This document shows positions 1 through 8,033 of a stretch of 59,017 nucleotides of DNA, one piece after another. Origin of the DNA: Actinomadura physcomitrii (GTDB lineage Bacteria; Actinomycetota; Actinomycetes; Streptosporangiales; Streptosporangiaceae); assembly GCF_008923205.2 (NCBI RefSeq), contig NZ_WBMS02000044.1:22259-81275 (forward strand), written 5' to 3'. The notes below the pieces were generated by a model. That model was not told the DNA's origin. It saw only the letters and a program-made list of their open reading frames with translations, and made no database searches. The number at the start of each line of letters is the position of its first letter. Within the stretch, counting starts at the first letter, position 1. The position numbers were made by a program, and so were the translations under genes.

Positions 1-77
1 CCCCCCCCCTGTGTTGTTGTGGGGGGTGTGGGTTTTTCGGCGGCCCCCCAACCCCCCCCCCCGCCACAAGTCGACGG
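1..77. other. low-complexity contig edge
   Basis: The first 70 or so bases are runs of C and G with short T runs and encode nothing recognisable. The style matches the poly-G/poly-C tract at 8955-9082 and the G-rich right end. I infer a low-quality contig end. It reaches to within a few bases of the stop codon of the first gene. Confidence 0.5.
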
Positions 78-2183
78 TCAGGTCCAGGTGATGAGGGCGT
101 CGAGGATTTCGACGTCGGTGCCGTCGACGCGGAGCGGGTTGATCTCCAGGGACTCGAGGCGGTCGCCGAGGGACGCGGCGAGCGCGGCGACGCGGGCGAC
201 GACGCCGGCGACCGCGTCCAGGTCGGCGGGCTTGGTGCCGCGGGCGCCGTCCAGCAGGGCGGCGCCGCGCAGCTCGCCGAGCGCCTCGCGGACGTCGCGC
301 GCGTCCACCGGCAGCAGCCGCAGCGCCGAGTCGCGCAGCACCTCGACCCACACGCCGCCGAGGCCGACCGCGAGCGTGAGGCCCCAGGCCGGGTCGCGGA
401 CGATCCCCGCGAGCAGTTCCACGCCGCCCGACCGCTGCGGCTGGACGAGCGCGCCCGCACCCTCGCGGCCGGCGAGGGCGGCCATCACCTCGCGGTACGC
501 GGCGCGGACGGCGTCCGGGCCGGCGAGCCCGAGGCGGACGCCGCCGATGTCGCTCTTGCGCGCGAGGCCGTCCGCCGCCGCCTTGAGGACGACCGGGTAC
601 CCGAACCGGTCCGCCGCCGCGACCGCCGCGTCCTCGCCGCGGGCCGGCTCGGACGGCACGACGGGCAGCCCGGCCCCGGCGAGCAGCGCTGCGGCGCGGT
701 GCTCGGCCCACACGCCGGTCGCCCCGTCCACCGAGAGGGGTTCGCCGGCCGCGGGGCGCCGCGCGAGCGCGCGCTCCCGCTCGGCCGACCAGCGCACGGC
801 CGCGCCGATCGCGTGCATACCGTGCTCGATGCCACCGACGACCTGCGGGAACCCGGTCTTCTCCTGGACGGAGCGTCCGAACTGCGACACGTCGGTGAGC
901 GTGTTACCGACCACCACCACCGGACGCGGCGACGCGGCGATCCGCCGGGCGTGCGCCTCGAAGGTCGCCATCGGCACCGACGGATCGGGCGGCGTGAACC
1001 GGGGCAGGTCGGTCAGCAGCATCACCGCGTCGATACCGGGATCGGCGGCGACGACGTCCAGCGCGCGGCCGAGCAGCGTCCGGTCGATGAGCACGTAGCC
1101 GGTGACGTCGAGGGGGTTCTGCACGGTCGCGAACGGCGGCAGCAGCTCCGCGAGCGCCTCCGCCGTCGCGGGCGCGAACGCGGGCAGGTCGAGGCCCTCG
1201 TCCTCGGCCCGGTCCGCGATGATCTCCGACGCGCCGCCGGACGGGGTGACCACGCCGATCCGCGGCCCCGGCAGCGGCCCGGCCGAGGCCAGCAGCCCGG
1301 CGGTGACGATCAGGTCCTCCAGCGACCGGACCCGGATGACGCCGAGCCGCCGGAACGCCGCGTCCACCACGCCGTCGTCGCCGACGAGCGCGCCGGTGTG
1401 CGCCCGCGCGGTGCGCGACGCCAGCCGGCTGCGCCCGATCTTCAGCGCGACGACCGGCTTGCCCGCCTCCAGCGCCCGCCGCGCCGCCCGCGCGAACGCG
1501 TCCGGGTCCCGCACCGACTCCAGGAACAGCGCGATGACCTTCGTCGCCGGGTCGTCCACCAGGTAGTCGATCACGTCGGGGACGGTGACCAGCGACTCGT
1601 TGCCCATCGAGGTCAGCAGGCTGAGCCCGATGTTGCGGGCCTGCGAGAACGCCAGCACGGAGCTGGCCAGCGCGCCGCTCTGCAGCACCACGCCCACCGG
1701 CCCGCGCAGCAGCGGCGGCGGGATCGGCAGGCCGTAGGGGGTGATGCCGGCGGCGGCGTTGATGTAGCCGTTGCCGTTCGGGCCGAGGACGGTCAGCCCC
1801 GCCTCCCGCGCGAACGCGACGACCTCGGCCTCCAGCCGCGCGCCGTCCTCGCCCGCCTCGCCGAACCCGGCGGTCAGCACGACGTAGTTGCGGATGCCGG
1901 CCGCGGCGCCGTCCCGCAGCACCGGCAGCACGGCGGGCGTCGGCACCATCACGTACGCCAGGTCGACCGGCCCGGGCAGCTCCGCCAGACTCGGGTACGC
2001 GGGGTGCCCGTGGACGTGCCCGCCGCGCGGGTTGACGAGGTGCACCGGCCCGCCGAACCCGTGCGCCCGCAGGTTCCCGAACGTGCTCACCGACCAGCCG
2101 GACTTGTCGCTCGCCCCGACCAGCGCGATCGACTCCGGGTTGAACAGCGCGCGGACCCCGGTCCGCGGAGCGCGAGAGCCCAT
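78..2183 (-). CDS. ADP-forming acyl-CoA synthetase (acetate--CoA ligase family)
   Basis: This is a 701-residue fused-type NDP-forming acyl-CoA synthetase, which joins a carboxylic acid to CoA using ATP with release of ADP and phosphate through a phosphohistidine. The N-terminus shows the CoA-binding fold (NPESIALVGASDKSGWSV near residue 15, then NPRGG). The middle carries the succinyl-CoA-ligase-like domains with AHTGALVGDD, the site of the conserved active histidine. The C-terminal 220 residues are an ATP-grasp domain (GYPVVLKAAADGLARKSDIG; GGVELLAGIVRDP; ESLEINPLRV). The length is normal for alpha-beta fused enzymes. Its start lies one base after the stop of the acyl-CoA dehydrogenase, so the two are an operon, which suggests activation of the acid that the dehydrogenase oxidises. 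The substrate cannot be told from sequence. Confidence 0.9.
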   Translation of the reverse strand: MGSRAPRTGVRALFNPESIALVGASDKSGWSVSTFGNLRAHGFGGPVHLVNPRGGHVHGHPAYPSLAELPGPVDLAYVMVPTPAVLPVLRDGAAAGIRNYVVLTAGFGEAGEDGARLEAEVVAFAREAGLTVLGPNGNGYINAAAGITPYGLPIPPPLLRGPVGVVLQSGALASSVLAFSQARNIGLSLLTSMGNESLVTVPDVIDYLVDDPATKVIALFLESVRDPDAFARAARRALEAGKPVVALKIGRSRLASRTARAHTGALVGDDGVVDAAFRRLGVIRVRSLEDLIVTAGLLASAGPLPGPRIGVVTPSGGASEIIADRAEDEGLDLPAFAPATAEALAELLPPFATVQNPLDVTGYVLIDRTLLGRALDVVAADPGIDAVMLLTDLPRFTPPDPSVPMATFEAHARRIAASPRPVVVVGNTLTDVSQFGRSVQEKTGFPQVVGGIEHGMHAIGAAVRWSAERERALARRPAAGEPLSVDGATGVWAEHRAAALLAGAGLPVVPSEPARGEDAAVAAADRFGYPVVLKAAADGLARKSDIGGVRLGLAGPDAVRAAYREVMAALAGREGAGALVQPQRSGGVELLAGIVRDPAWGLTLAVGLGGVWVEVLRDSALRLLPVDARDVREALGELRGAALLDGARGTKPADLDAVAGVVARVAALAASLGDRLESLEINPLRVDGTDVEILDALITWT

Positions 2184-2184
2184 C

Positions 2185-3354
2185 TCACTCCCCGACGAGC
2201 CCGAGGCGGACGTGGCCCTTGAGCAGGTTCCGGGCGATGGTCCGCCGCTGGATCTCGTCGGTGCCCTCGAAGATCCGCAGCAGCCGCAGCTCCCGGTACC
2301 AGCGCTCGATCGGCAGCTCCTTGGTGTACCCCATGCCGCCGTGGATCTGCAGCACCCGGTCCACGACGCGGTTCGCCATCGTCGCGCCGTTCAGCTTGGC
2401 GATGGACGAGGCGTGCCGCGCGTCGAGGCCCTCCCGCACCCGCCACGCCGCGTACAGCGTCAGCCATTTGGCCGCCTCGATCTCCACCTGCGAGTCGGCG
2501 ATCATCCACTGGATGGCCTGGTAGTCGGCGATCGGATGCCCCATGGACACCCGGACCTTGGCGTAGTCGACCGCCATCTGCAGCATCCGCTCCGCCGCGC
2601 CGATCGCCCGCGCCGGGATCATGTAGCGGCCCTGCCCGATCCACCGCATCGCCAGCTCGAAGCCCTTGCCGACCTCGCCGAGCACGTTCGCGCCGGGCAC
2701 CCGGACGTCCTCGAACACCAGCGACGCCGGCCCCCACTCGCCCATGGTCGGGATCGGCTCGGACTTCCAGCCCATGTCCCGGTCGACGAGGAAGCAGGTG
2801 ACACCGCCGTCCGCGCCGAGCTCGGGGTCGGTGACGGCGAACACCATGACGAAGTCGGCCTCGTTGCCGCCGGTGATGAAGGTCTTCTCGCCGTTGATGA
2901 CCCAGTCGTCGCCGTCGCGCACGGCGCGGGTGCGGATGCTGCGGGCGTCCGACCCGGCGCCCGGCTCGGTGATGGCGAAGCAGGACCGCCGCTCGCCCTC
3001 GATCGTCGGGACGAGGTAGGCGCGCTTCTGCGCCTCGTCGCAGGCGTACAGGATGTTGTCGGCGGTGCCGCCGAAGCTGAACGGCACGAACGTGCGGCCC
3101 GTCTCCATCGCGACGATGGCGGACATGAGCGGGCCGAGCGCGGCGCCGCCGTACTCCTCGGGCGTGTTGATCCCCCAGAACCCGGACCTGCGGGCCTTAT
3201 CGCGCAGTTCCCGCAGCACCCGCGGGTCGAGCCCCGGGCGCCCGGCGCGCTCGTTGCGCAGCACCTCCGGCTCCAGCGGCATGACCTCCTTCTCGACGAA
3301 GGCGCGGACGGTGTCGCGGATCTGTCGTTCCTCGGCGCTGAGCGAGAAGTCCAT
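2185..3354 (-). CDS. acyl-CoA dehydrogenase
   Basis: This is a 389-residue FAD-dependent acyl-CoA dehydrogenase that would introduce the alpha-beta double bond into an acyl-CoA. It begins MDFSLSAEERQIRDTVRAF, the usual start of the family. FAITEPGAGSDARS in the middle contacts substrate and FAD, GEKTFITGG follows, and the C-terminus has YTKELPIERWYRELRLLRIF followed by EGTDEIQ, whose glutamate is the usual catalytic base position. A GGAGGG ribosome site precedes the ATG. It is first in the operon with the synthetase and diverges from a TetR regulator. The control region between them has TAGAA/TTCTA operators, so repression by the TetR protein and release by an acyl-CoA ligand is the likely scheme (inference). 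Confidence 0.93.
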   Translation of the reverse strand: MDFSLSAEERQIRDTVRAFVEKEVMPLEPEVLRNERAGRPGLDPRVLRELRDKARRSGFWGINTPEEYGGAALGPLMSAIVAMETGRTFVPFSFGGTADNILYACDEAQKRAYLVPTIEGERRSCFAITEPGAGSDARSIRTRAVRDGDDWVINGEKTFITGGNEADFVMVFAVTDPELGADGGVTCFLVDRDMGWKSEPIPTMGEWGPASLVFEDVRVPGANVLGEVGKGFELAMRWIGQGRYMIPARAIGAAERMLQMAVDYAKVRVSMGHPIADYQAIQWMIADSQVEIEAAKWLTLYAAWRVREGLDARHASSIAKLNGATMANRVVDRVLQIHGGMGYTKELPIERWYRELRLLRIFEGTDEIQRRTIARNLLKGHVRLGLVGE

Positions 3355-3374
3355 GGACCGGCCCTCCGATCAAT

Positions 3375-3406
3375 CCTAGAATCCATTTCTAGGAATCGGT
3401 TCTAGG
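3375..3406. promoter_or_regulatory. TetR operator, three CCTAGAA/TTCTAGG arms
   Basis: CCTAGAA (3375-3381) and TTCTAGG (3387-3393) form a perfect inverted repeat with a 5-base centre, and a third arm TTCTAGG lies at 3400-3406. The sequence between the second and third arms (AATCGG) recurs at the second operator near 3453. It sits just upstream of the acyl-CoA dehydrogenase start, in the divergent space shared with the TetR gene. The arms resemble KstR-type TAGAAC/GTTCTA operators of lipid catabolism. Binding by the neighbouring TetR protein is an inference. Confidence 0.65.
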
Positions 3407-3448
3407 CTGCGCGCGGGGCCGTCCCGCCGTCAAGACGCCCGGACCGCT

Positions 3449-3466
3449 TTCTAGAATCGGTTCCAC
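3449..3466. promoter_or_regulatory. second TetR operator copy
   Basis: TTCTAGAA (3449-3456) is a perfect 8-base palindrome. It continues as TAGAATCGGTTCCA, which shares GAATCGGTTC with the sequence at 3393-3402. It is about 40 bases before the TetR start, where it could give autoregulation. Confidence 0.55.
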
Positions 3467-3506
3467 CGACGGCCGGACGGCGGCCGCCGCACCGGACGGG
3501 GGACCG

Positions 3507-4124
3507 ATGGCCCGCAAGCCCGGCGGCAGGGGCGGATGGGAATGGAGCCGCACCGCGCAGACGCGCCGCACCATGCTCGAGGCCGCGCGCGAGGTGTTCT
3601 GCGCGCACGGGTTCGCCGACGCCGCGATCTCCGAGGTCGTCGAGCGCGCCGGCTCCAGCGTCGGCAGCCTCTACCACCACTTCGGCGGCAAGACCGAGCT
3701 GTTCCTCGCGCTCTGGGAGCAGCACGAGGGCGAGCACGAGAAGGCCGCCACCGCGGGCGTCGCCGAGGCCAAGGCCGCCGGCGTCGACGACCCGGTCGAG
3801 CTGTTCATCGCGGGCGCCCGCGCGTTTCTCGCCGGCTCCTGGGCGCGCCGCGACCTCGCCCGGCTGTTCATGGACGGCGACGGCCCGCCCGGCTTCGACC
3901 TGATGCGCCGCACCCGCCGCCGCGACTGGGTCCGGCAGAACGCCGTGCTGCTCGCGCTCGGCGGCGAGCCCATCGACCGGCTCACCGTCGCCGTCCTCAC
4001 CACCGTGATCGGCGAGGCCGGCCGCGAGGTCGCGACCAGCGAGGACGAGGCCGGGGCCCAGGAGGTCATCGACGCGGCGATCGAGCTGATCCGCCGCTTC
4101 GACCGCGCCGCCGCGACCCCCTGA
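3507..4124 (+). CDS. TetR/AcrR family transcriptional regulator
   Basis: This 205-residue repressor has the TetR helix-turn-helix near residues 20-65 (RRTMLEAAREVFCAHGF, then ISEVVERAGSSVGSLYHHFG and KTELFLALW). The C-terminal all-helical domain would bind a ligand and is not specific by eye. It is divergent from the acyl-CoA dehydrogenase/synthetase operon, and two copies of a TAGAA/TTCTA operator lie between them, so control of that operon and of itself is likely. An acyl-CoA effector would fit the target genes but is inference. Confidence 0.9.
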   Translation: MARKPGGRGGWEWSRTAQTRRTMLEAAREVFCAHGFADAAISEVVERAGSSVGSLYHHFGGKTELFLALWEQHEGEHEKAATAGVAEAKAAGVDDPVELFIAGARAFLAGSWARRDLARLFMDGDGPPGFDLMRRTRRRDWVRQNAVLLALGGEPIDRLTVAVLTTVIGEAGREVATSEDEAGAQEVIDAAIELIRRFDRAAATP

Positions 4125-4297
4125 CCGGCGCCGGCCGCAAGGAAAGCGGCGTCGAATTCACCGAGCCGCGGTGGATTCCTTTCCGTGCCTTTGCGAGCCG
4201 CGTCTCCCGCCTTTATAGTCGCCGATGTCGGTCGCTCGTCGTGGGCGGAATCGCTGCCGGGCCGGTGGGCTCGAGTGAAGATGAAGGCGGGAAATTC

Positions 4298-4747
4298 GTG
4301 AGGGTATTTCGTGGGGTCGCCGGGAGCCGGCGGCGCGAGGCCGGATCCGTCCTCGCCGCAGGCTCGGCCATGACCGTGATCATGGCCGCGACCATGGGTG
4401 CCGCGCTGCCGCCGGGCGCGCCGTCCGTGCCGTCGACGTCCCCGTCCGTCCCGCACGAGAATTACGGGAATGTGGGAGATATTCCGAAATGCCGCCCGGG
4501 ACATGTCTGTGCGGCCGTCGCTTATGACGGCAAATACCACGTCTTCGACTTCTATCGGTACGGCACCTATCGGCTGAGCAATTGGCGCGGCCGGGGAGCG
4601 CTCGTCAACGAGCAGGCCGGCGGCGCCGCGGCGCGGATCTACGACCGGTCCGGCGCAGAGACCGCGTGCGTCGCCGCGGGCACCGCGACGGCCGGCGCGG
4701 ACTGGAACCGCGCCGCGAAGATCAAGCTGACGACGGTCCGCTGCTGA
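4298..4747 (+). CDS. small secreted protein, peptidase-inhibitor I36-like
   Basis: This 149-residue protein starts at GTG 4298, preceded by AAGGCGGGA. An N-terminal arginine-rich stretch and hydrophobic segment (SVLAAGSAMTVIMAATMGAA) form a signal peptide. The mature part has paired cysteines in CRPGHVC, an aromatic YDGKYHVFDFYRYGTYRLSN segment, and a final cysteine. Spacing and style resemble the beta-gamma-crystallin-like peptidase inhibitor family I36 (SMPI), where a secreted domain blocks metalloproteases. That assignment rests on fold pattern only. It is a single gene followed by a short stem-loop. Confidence 0.6.
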   Translation: MRVFRGVAGSRRREAGSVLAAGSAMTVIMAATMGAALPPGAPSVPSTSPSVPHENYGNVGDIPKCRPGHVCAAVAYDGKYHVFDFYRYGTYRLSNWRGRGALVNEQAGGAAARIYDRSGAETACVAAGTATAGADWNRAAKIKLTTVRC

Positions 4748-4749
4748 CC

Positions 4750-4785
4750 CCGTCCGCCGCTGGCCCGTCCCGTGGTCGCGGACGG
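4750..4785 (+). terminator. stem-loop after the small secreted protein
   Basis: CCGTCCGC (4750-4757) pairs exactly with GCGGACGG (4778-4785) across a 20-base loop directly after the stop codon. There is no T tract. This is a possible terminator with modest support. Confidence 0.35.
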
Positions 4786-4823
4786 CGGGTTCAGCGGGCG
4801 GGACGCGAGGCATTCTGGGGGAC

Positions 4824-5207
4824 ATGCGCGCCGTCACCTACGACTCCTATGCCTCCGACAACTCCCGCCTCACCGCCGGTGAGGCGCCCGACCCCAAGCT
4901 CGGTCCGAGCGAGGTGCTGGTCGAGGTGCGGGCGGCGGGCGTCAACCCGGTCGACTGGAAGGTGATGGCCGGCGGGCTCGACGCGATGATGGACGCGGTG
5001 TTCCCGGTGATCCCCGGCTGGGACGTCGCCGGGGTCGTCCGCGCGGTCGGGCCGGACACGCCGGAGTTCGCGCCCCTCGCCGCGATGGCCGACCGCGGTG
5101 CGCTGCGCGTCGACGTCGCCGGGACGTTCTCCCTCGACGACGTCGGCGCCGCGTTCGACGCGAGCCGGAGCGGCCACACGCGCGGGAAGCTCGTCATCAC
5201 GCCGTGA
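4824..5207 (+). CDS. internally deleted zinc-type quinone oxidoreductase
   Basis: This 127-residue open frame joins the two ends of an NADP-dependent alcohol dehydrogenase-like/quinone oxidoreductase, a family of normally 300-330 residues. Residues 1-82 are the GroES-like catalytic domain (LGPSEVLVEVRAAGVNPVDW, then GWDVAGVVRAVGPDTPEF). They run straight into the family's extreme C-terminus (FSLDDVGAAFDASRSGHTRG, then KLVITP). The whole Rossmann NADPH-binding domain is missing, about 180 residues, with the frame kept. Such a protein could not bind cofactor, so I read it as a decayed gene or a deletion introduced in assembly. It is monocistronic and followed by a strong hairpin. Confidence 0.75.
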   Translation: MRAVTYDSYASDNSRLTAGEAPDPKLGPSEVLVEVRAAGVNPVDWKVMAGGLDAMMDAVFPVIPGWDVAGVVRAVGPDTPEFAPLAAMADRGALRVDVAGTFSLDDVGAAFDASRSGHTRGKLVITP

Positions 5208-5208
5208 A

Positions 5209-5243
5209 CGGGCCGGGCCGCCGCGAGCGGACGGCCCGGCCCG
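5209..5243. terminator. bidirectional terminator hairpin
   Basis: CGGGCCGGGCCG (5209-5220) pairs perfectly with CGGCCCGGCCCG (5232-5243), a 12-bp stem with an 11-base loop. It lies between the convergent oxidoreductase and esterase genes and can serve both strands. Confidence 0.7.
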
Positions 5244-5248
5244 GTTGC

Positions 5249-6496
5249 TCAGCAGCCGGAATCGGAGATGACGTAGTAGTTCTCGGACGTCTCCTTCAGC
5301 GTGTGCGTCACGAAGACGTTGTAGAGGCCCATGTTCTGGTTCGAGCCGTTCGCGTAGGTGTAGCCGCCGCTGGTGTGCGCCCGCCCGGCCGTCACCTGCG
5401 CGTAGTTGGTCGCGGTGAAGCACTGGGGCGTCCAGCCGCCCGGATCGCCCGGGTCGCCGGGGTCGGTGCCGGTCGAGCCGTCGAGGCCCCAGAACTTCGC
5501 CGTGTAGGACGTGGAGCAGATCGTGTCGAGGAAGTACGCGCCCGTGCTGCCGCACTGGTCGGCGCCCGATCCGGGGTCGACGGCGAGGCCGTGGCCCATT
5601 CCCGAGATCGAGTAGACCTCGACGGCGGGTCTGCCGTTCGCGTCGTTGTAGACGCTCTGCGTCGTGCCGCCCGGCAGGCTCCGCGTGCTCGACGGCGTCT
5701 GCGAGATGCCCCAGACGTTCGTCCACTGGTCGCGCAGTTCCGTGGCGTTCACCGGATAGACCGTGTAATCGGCTGTGCCCTGCCAGATGGCGACGCGCGG
5801 CCACGGACCGGTGTATCCGGGATAGGAGTTGCGGACCTTGGCGCCCCACTGCGCGGGCGTCAGGTTCTGGTCGTTCATCTGGCAGCCGGTGGCGGCGACG
5901 AGGCTGGTCGCGCACTGCGCGGGAAGGCCCGAGTCCACCGCGCCGCCGGCGAACACGTCCGGGTAGGCGGCGAGCAGGTCCGCCGTCATCCCGCCGCCGG
6001 CGGAAAGGCCGGTGACGAACACCCGGTGCGGGTCCGAACCGTGCTGCTGCTCGGCGTAGGACACCATCTGCACGATCGACGAGGCCTCCGTGCCGCCGCG
6101 CGCGTCCTTCGCGGGATCGAACCACTGGAAGCACTTCTGGATGTTGTTGGACGTGGTGGTCTGCGGGAACACCACCGCGAACTTCCACAGATCGGCGTAC
6201 TGGGGCCAGCCGGAATGGGCGTGGTAGTCGTCGGCGCTCTGCGTGCAGCCGTGCAGGGCCACCACGAGCGGCGCGCCGGACGGCAGTCCCGCCGGCACGT
6301 ACTCGTACATCTGCAGGTTCCCGGGATTGGACCCGAAACCGGTGACCTGCCGGTAGGTGCCCGTTTCGGCGTGCGCGGGCGCGGCGGTGACGGCCATGCC
6401 CGATACGGCGGCGACAAGGACGAAGGCGACGGACGACGCGAACCAGGTCGCGAGGCGCCGCAGGACGCGCGGGGATCGTCGATGCGTGGGATGCAT
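5249..6496 (-). CDS. secreted PHB depolymerase-family esterase
   Basis: This is a 415-residue extracellular esterase. The start at 6496 is chosen because GGGAGAG lies just upstream and a classical signal peptide follows (residues 1-43, ending in AHA). The alpha/beta-hydrolase domain has the oxyanion motif LHGC near residue 82, the nucleophile elbow GLSAGG (Ser165), a GTADYTV segment for the acid and SGMGHG for the catalytic histidine. After a Gly/Pro/Asp linker (DPGDPGDPGG), the last 60 residues form the Cys-bounded CFTATNYAQV...YVISDSGC domain seen at the end of actinomycete short-chain PHA depolymerases and feruloyl-type esterases, probably for substrate binding. It would hydrolyse polyhydroxyalkanoate or related esters outside the cell; the exact substrate is open. 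Confidence 0.88.
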   Translation of the reverse strand: MHPTHRRSPRVLRRLATWFASSVAFVLVAAVSGMAVTAAPAHAETGTYRQVTGFGSNPGNLQMYEYVPAGLPSGAPLVVALHGCTQSADDYHAHSGWPQYADLWKFAVVFPQTTTSNNIQKCFQWFDPAKDARGGTEASSIVQMVSYAEQQHGSDPHRVFVTGLSAGGGMTADLLAAYPDVFAGGAVDSGLPAQCATSLVAATGCQMNDQNLTPAQWGAKVRNSYPGYTGPWPRVAIWQGTADYTVYPVNATELRDQWTNVWGISQTPSSTRSLPGGTTQSVYNDANGRPAVEVYSISGMGHGLAVDPGSGADQCGSTGAYFLDTICSTSYTAKFWGLDGSTGTDPGDPGDPGGWTPQCFTATNYAQVTAGRAHTSGGYTYANGSNQNMGLYNVFVTHTLKETSENYYVISDSGC

Positions 6497-6666
6497 GAGG
6501 GGCTCTCCCGGATCGGTGGAACGGGGGTGGAGATCGGGAAGGAGGGGCGCCCATCCGGAAGTCAAGCCGATCCGGGCCGCCCGGGACATGTGCCGGACGC
6601 CCATGCCTGCCCGTCCGGGTTATGGCTCCGTACCCCATGCGTCACGAGATGCGAGGCGGGAAGACC

Positions 6667-7347
6667 GTGGGTATGCGCCGACGGACGTGGGGCTGGTACG
6701 CCCTGGCCGTCGCGGTCATGGCGGGCGTCACCGCGGACGTCCTCGCCGACGGCCCGCTCCGGAGGCTCGACTGGACGATCCACGCGTTCTGCGACGCGCA
6801 CGTCCGGGGCGCGCGGTTCTCGGCCGCCCATGCCCTGACCCAGTTCGGGCAGCGGGGCGTCATCGCGGGGTTCGTCCTCCTGCCGCTGGCGGTCCTCGGT
6901 GCGGTCCGCGCGCGGTCGGCGCGTCCCGTGCTGGTGCCGGTCGCGGTGGTGGCTCTGCTGTCGCTGCTGCAGGCGGGCGTGAAGTCGGTGATCCCGCGGA
7001 CGTACCCGTCCGGGGGCGTCGACGTGCTCTGGAAGCACGGCGACGCCTACCCGTCGGGGCACACGCTGAACGGGTTCCTGCTCGTCTGGGTCGGGCTCGA
7101 GCTGCTGGTCGTCGTGGTCCCGGCGCTCGACCGGCGGCTGACGGCGCGCGGCCGGCGCGACTTCGCGCTCGCCACCGGGTTCCTGACCGGGGCGGCGCTG
7201 ACCGTCGCCGACGAGCACTGGCTGACCGACGTGCTGTTCAGCCTGGCGCTCGGCCCGGTGCTGCTGGCCTGGCTGGTGGCGGCGGAGCCGTTCACCCGGC
7301 GGCTGTGGGCGGGCGAGCCGGTGCGGGGCCGCTACCCGCGGATATAG
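6667..7347 (+). CDS. PAP2-family membrane phosphatase
   Basis: This integral membrane phosphatase of the PAP2/undecaprenyl-pyrophosphatase superfamily has about 226 residues from the GTG at 6667, placed after GAGGCGGG; ATG 6673 is also possible. Several hydrophobic segments surround three catalytic blocks: KSVIPRTYPSG (the K..RP-like block), YPSGHTLNG (the PSGH block with the catalytic histidine) and EHWLTD (the H..D block). It would dephosphorylate a lipid phosphate or pyrophosphate at the membrane. It converges with the TetR gene, overlapping it by 16 bases at the 3' ends. Confidence 0.85.
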   Translation: MGMRRRTWGWYALAVAVMAGVTADVLADGPLRRLDWTIHAFCDAHVRGARFSAAHALTQFGQRGVIAGFVLLPLAVLGAVRARSARPVLVPVAVVALLSLLQAGVKSVIPRTYPSGGVDVLWKHGDAYPSGHTLNGFLLVWVGLELLVVVVPALDRRLTARGRRDFALATGFLTGAALTVADEHWLTDVLFSLALGPVLLAWLVAAEPFTRRLWAGEPVRGRYPRI

Positions 7348-7949
7348 CGGATCACCAGTTCCGCGAGCTCGTCGATCATCCGCTCGCGGGGGATCGGCGG
7401 GCGGTCGAGCACGTACCGGATCGACAGCGTGCCGACGGTCTCGGCGAGGATCCACAGCGCCGCGTCCACGTCCAGGTCGTCGCGGAACGCGTCCCGGTTG
7501 ACCAGCAGGTACACCCGGACGAGGTCGGTCAGCCGGCGCTGCAGCGCGGCGAGCTTGTCGAACGGGCCGAGCCGCGGGATCTGCTCGACGATGACGCGCA
7601 GCAGGTCGGCGTGCTCCTCGAACAGCCGCATCTGCACGTCGAGCAGCGCGCGGCCGGCCTCCTGCCACGAGTCGTCCATGGTCGACTCGATCTGCGCGCC
7701 GAGCCGGTCGGCGAGGTGGTCGGCGAACCGGTCGATGACGGTGATGACGATGGCGTCCTTGTTCGGGAAGTACTGGTAGAGCGACCCGTTGCTGATCCCG
7801 GCGGCACGGGCGATGCGGTTGGTGGACGCGCCGTCGTACCCGCGCTCGGACAGAACGCGAGTGGCGGCGTCCAGGATCCGCTCCACGGTGTGCCGCGACC
7901 GGTCCTGGCGCGGCGTCCTGCGCGGTGAAAGGGCTGGTGGGCGGGGCAT
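7332..7949 (-). CDS. TetR family regulator divergent from MpaB
   Basis: This 205-residue regulator starts at ATG 7949. The N-terminal helix-turn-helix is plain (HTVERILDAATRVLSERGYD, then TNRIARAAGISNGSLYQYF). The C-terminal ligand-binding domain ends in ELAELVIRYIRG. It is divergent from the MpaB-like oxygenase with a TAAG/CTTA inverted repeat between them, a common arrangement in which the TetR protein represses both genes. The inducer is unknown. Confidence 0.9.
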   Translation of the reverse strand: MPRPPALSPRRTPRQDRSRHTVERILDAATRVLSERGYDGASTNRIARAAGISNGSLYQYFPNKDAIVITVIDRFADHLADRLGAQIESTMDDSWQEAGRALLDVQMRLFEEHADLLRVIVEQIPRLGPFDKLAALQRRLTDLVRVYLLVNRDAFRDDLDVDAALWILAETVGTLSIRYVLDRPPIPRERMIDELAELVIRYIRG

Positions 7950-7976
7950 CGGCGGGGCCTCCCCGAACGCGACTTG

Positions 7977-7990
7977 TAAGCGACCACTTA
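7977..7990. promoter_or_regulatory. TetR operator TAAG-N6-CTTA
   Basis: TAAG (7977-7980) and CTTA (7987-7990) form an inverted repeat around CGACCA in the 84-base divergent space between the TetR and oxygenase genes. On the minus strand it reads TAAGTGGTCGCTTA, the TAAGTG-type half site common to TetR repressors in actinobacteria. Its role is inferred from position and symmetry. Confidence 0.6.
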
Positions 7991-8033
7991 TTCGCGTTTC
8001 ACTGTATCCGAGACGCCATCGGGAGGCGAGACC

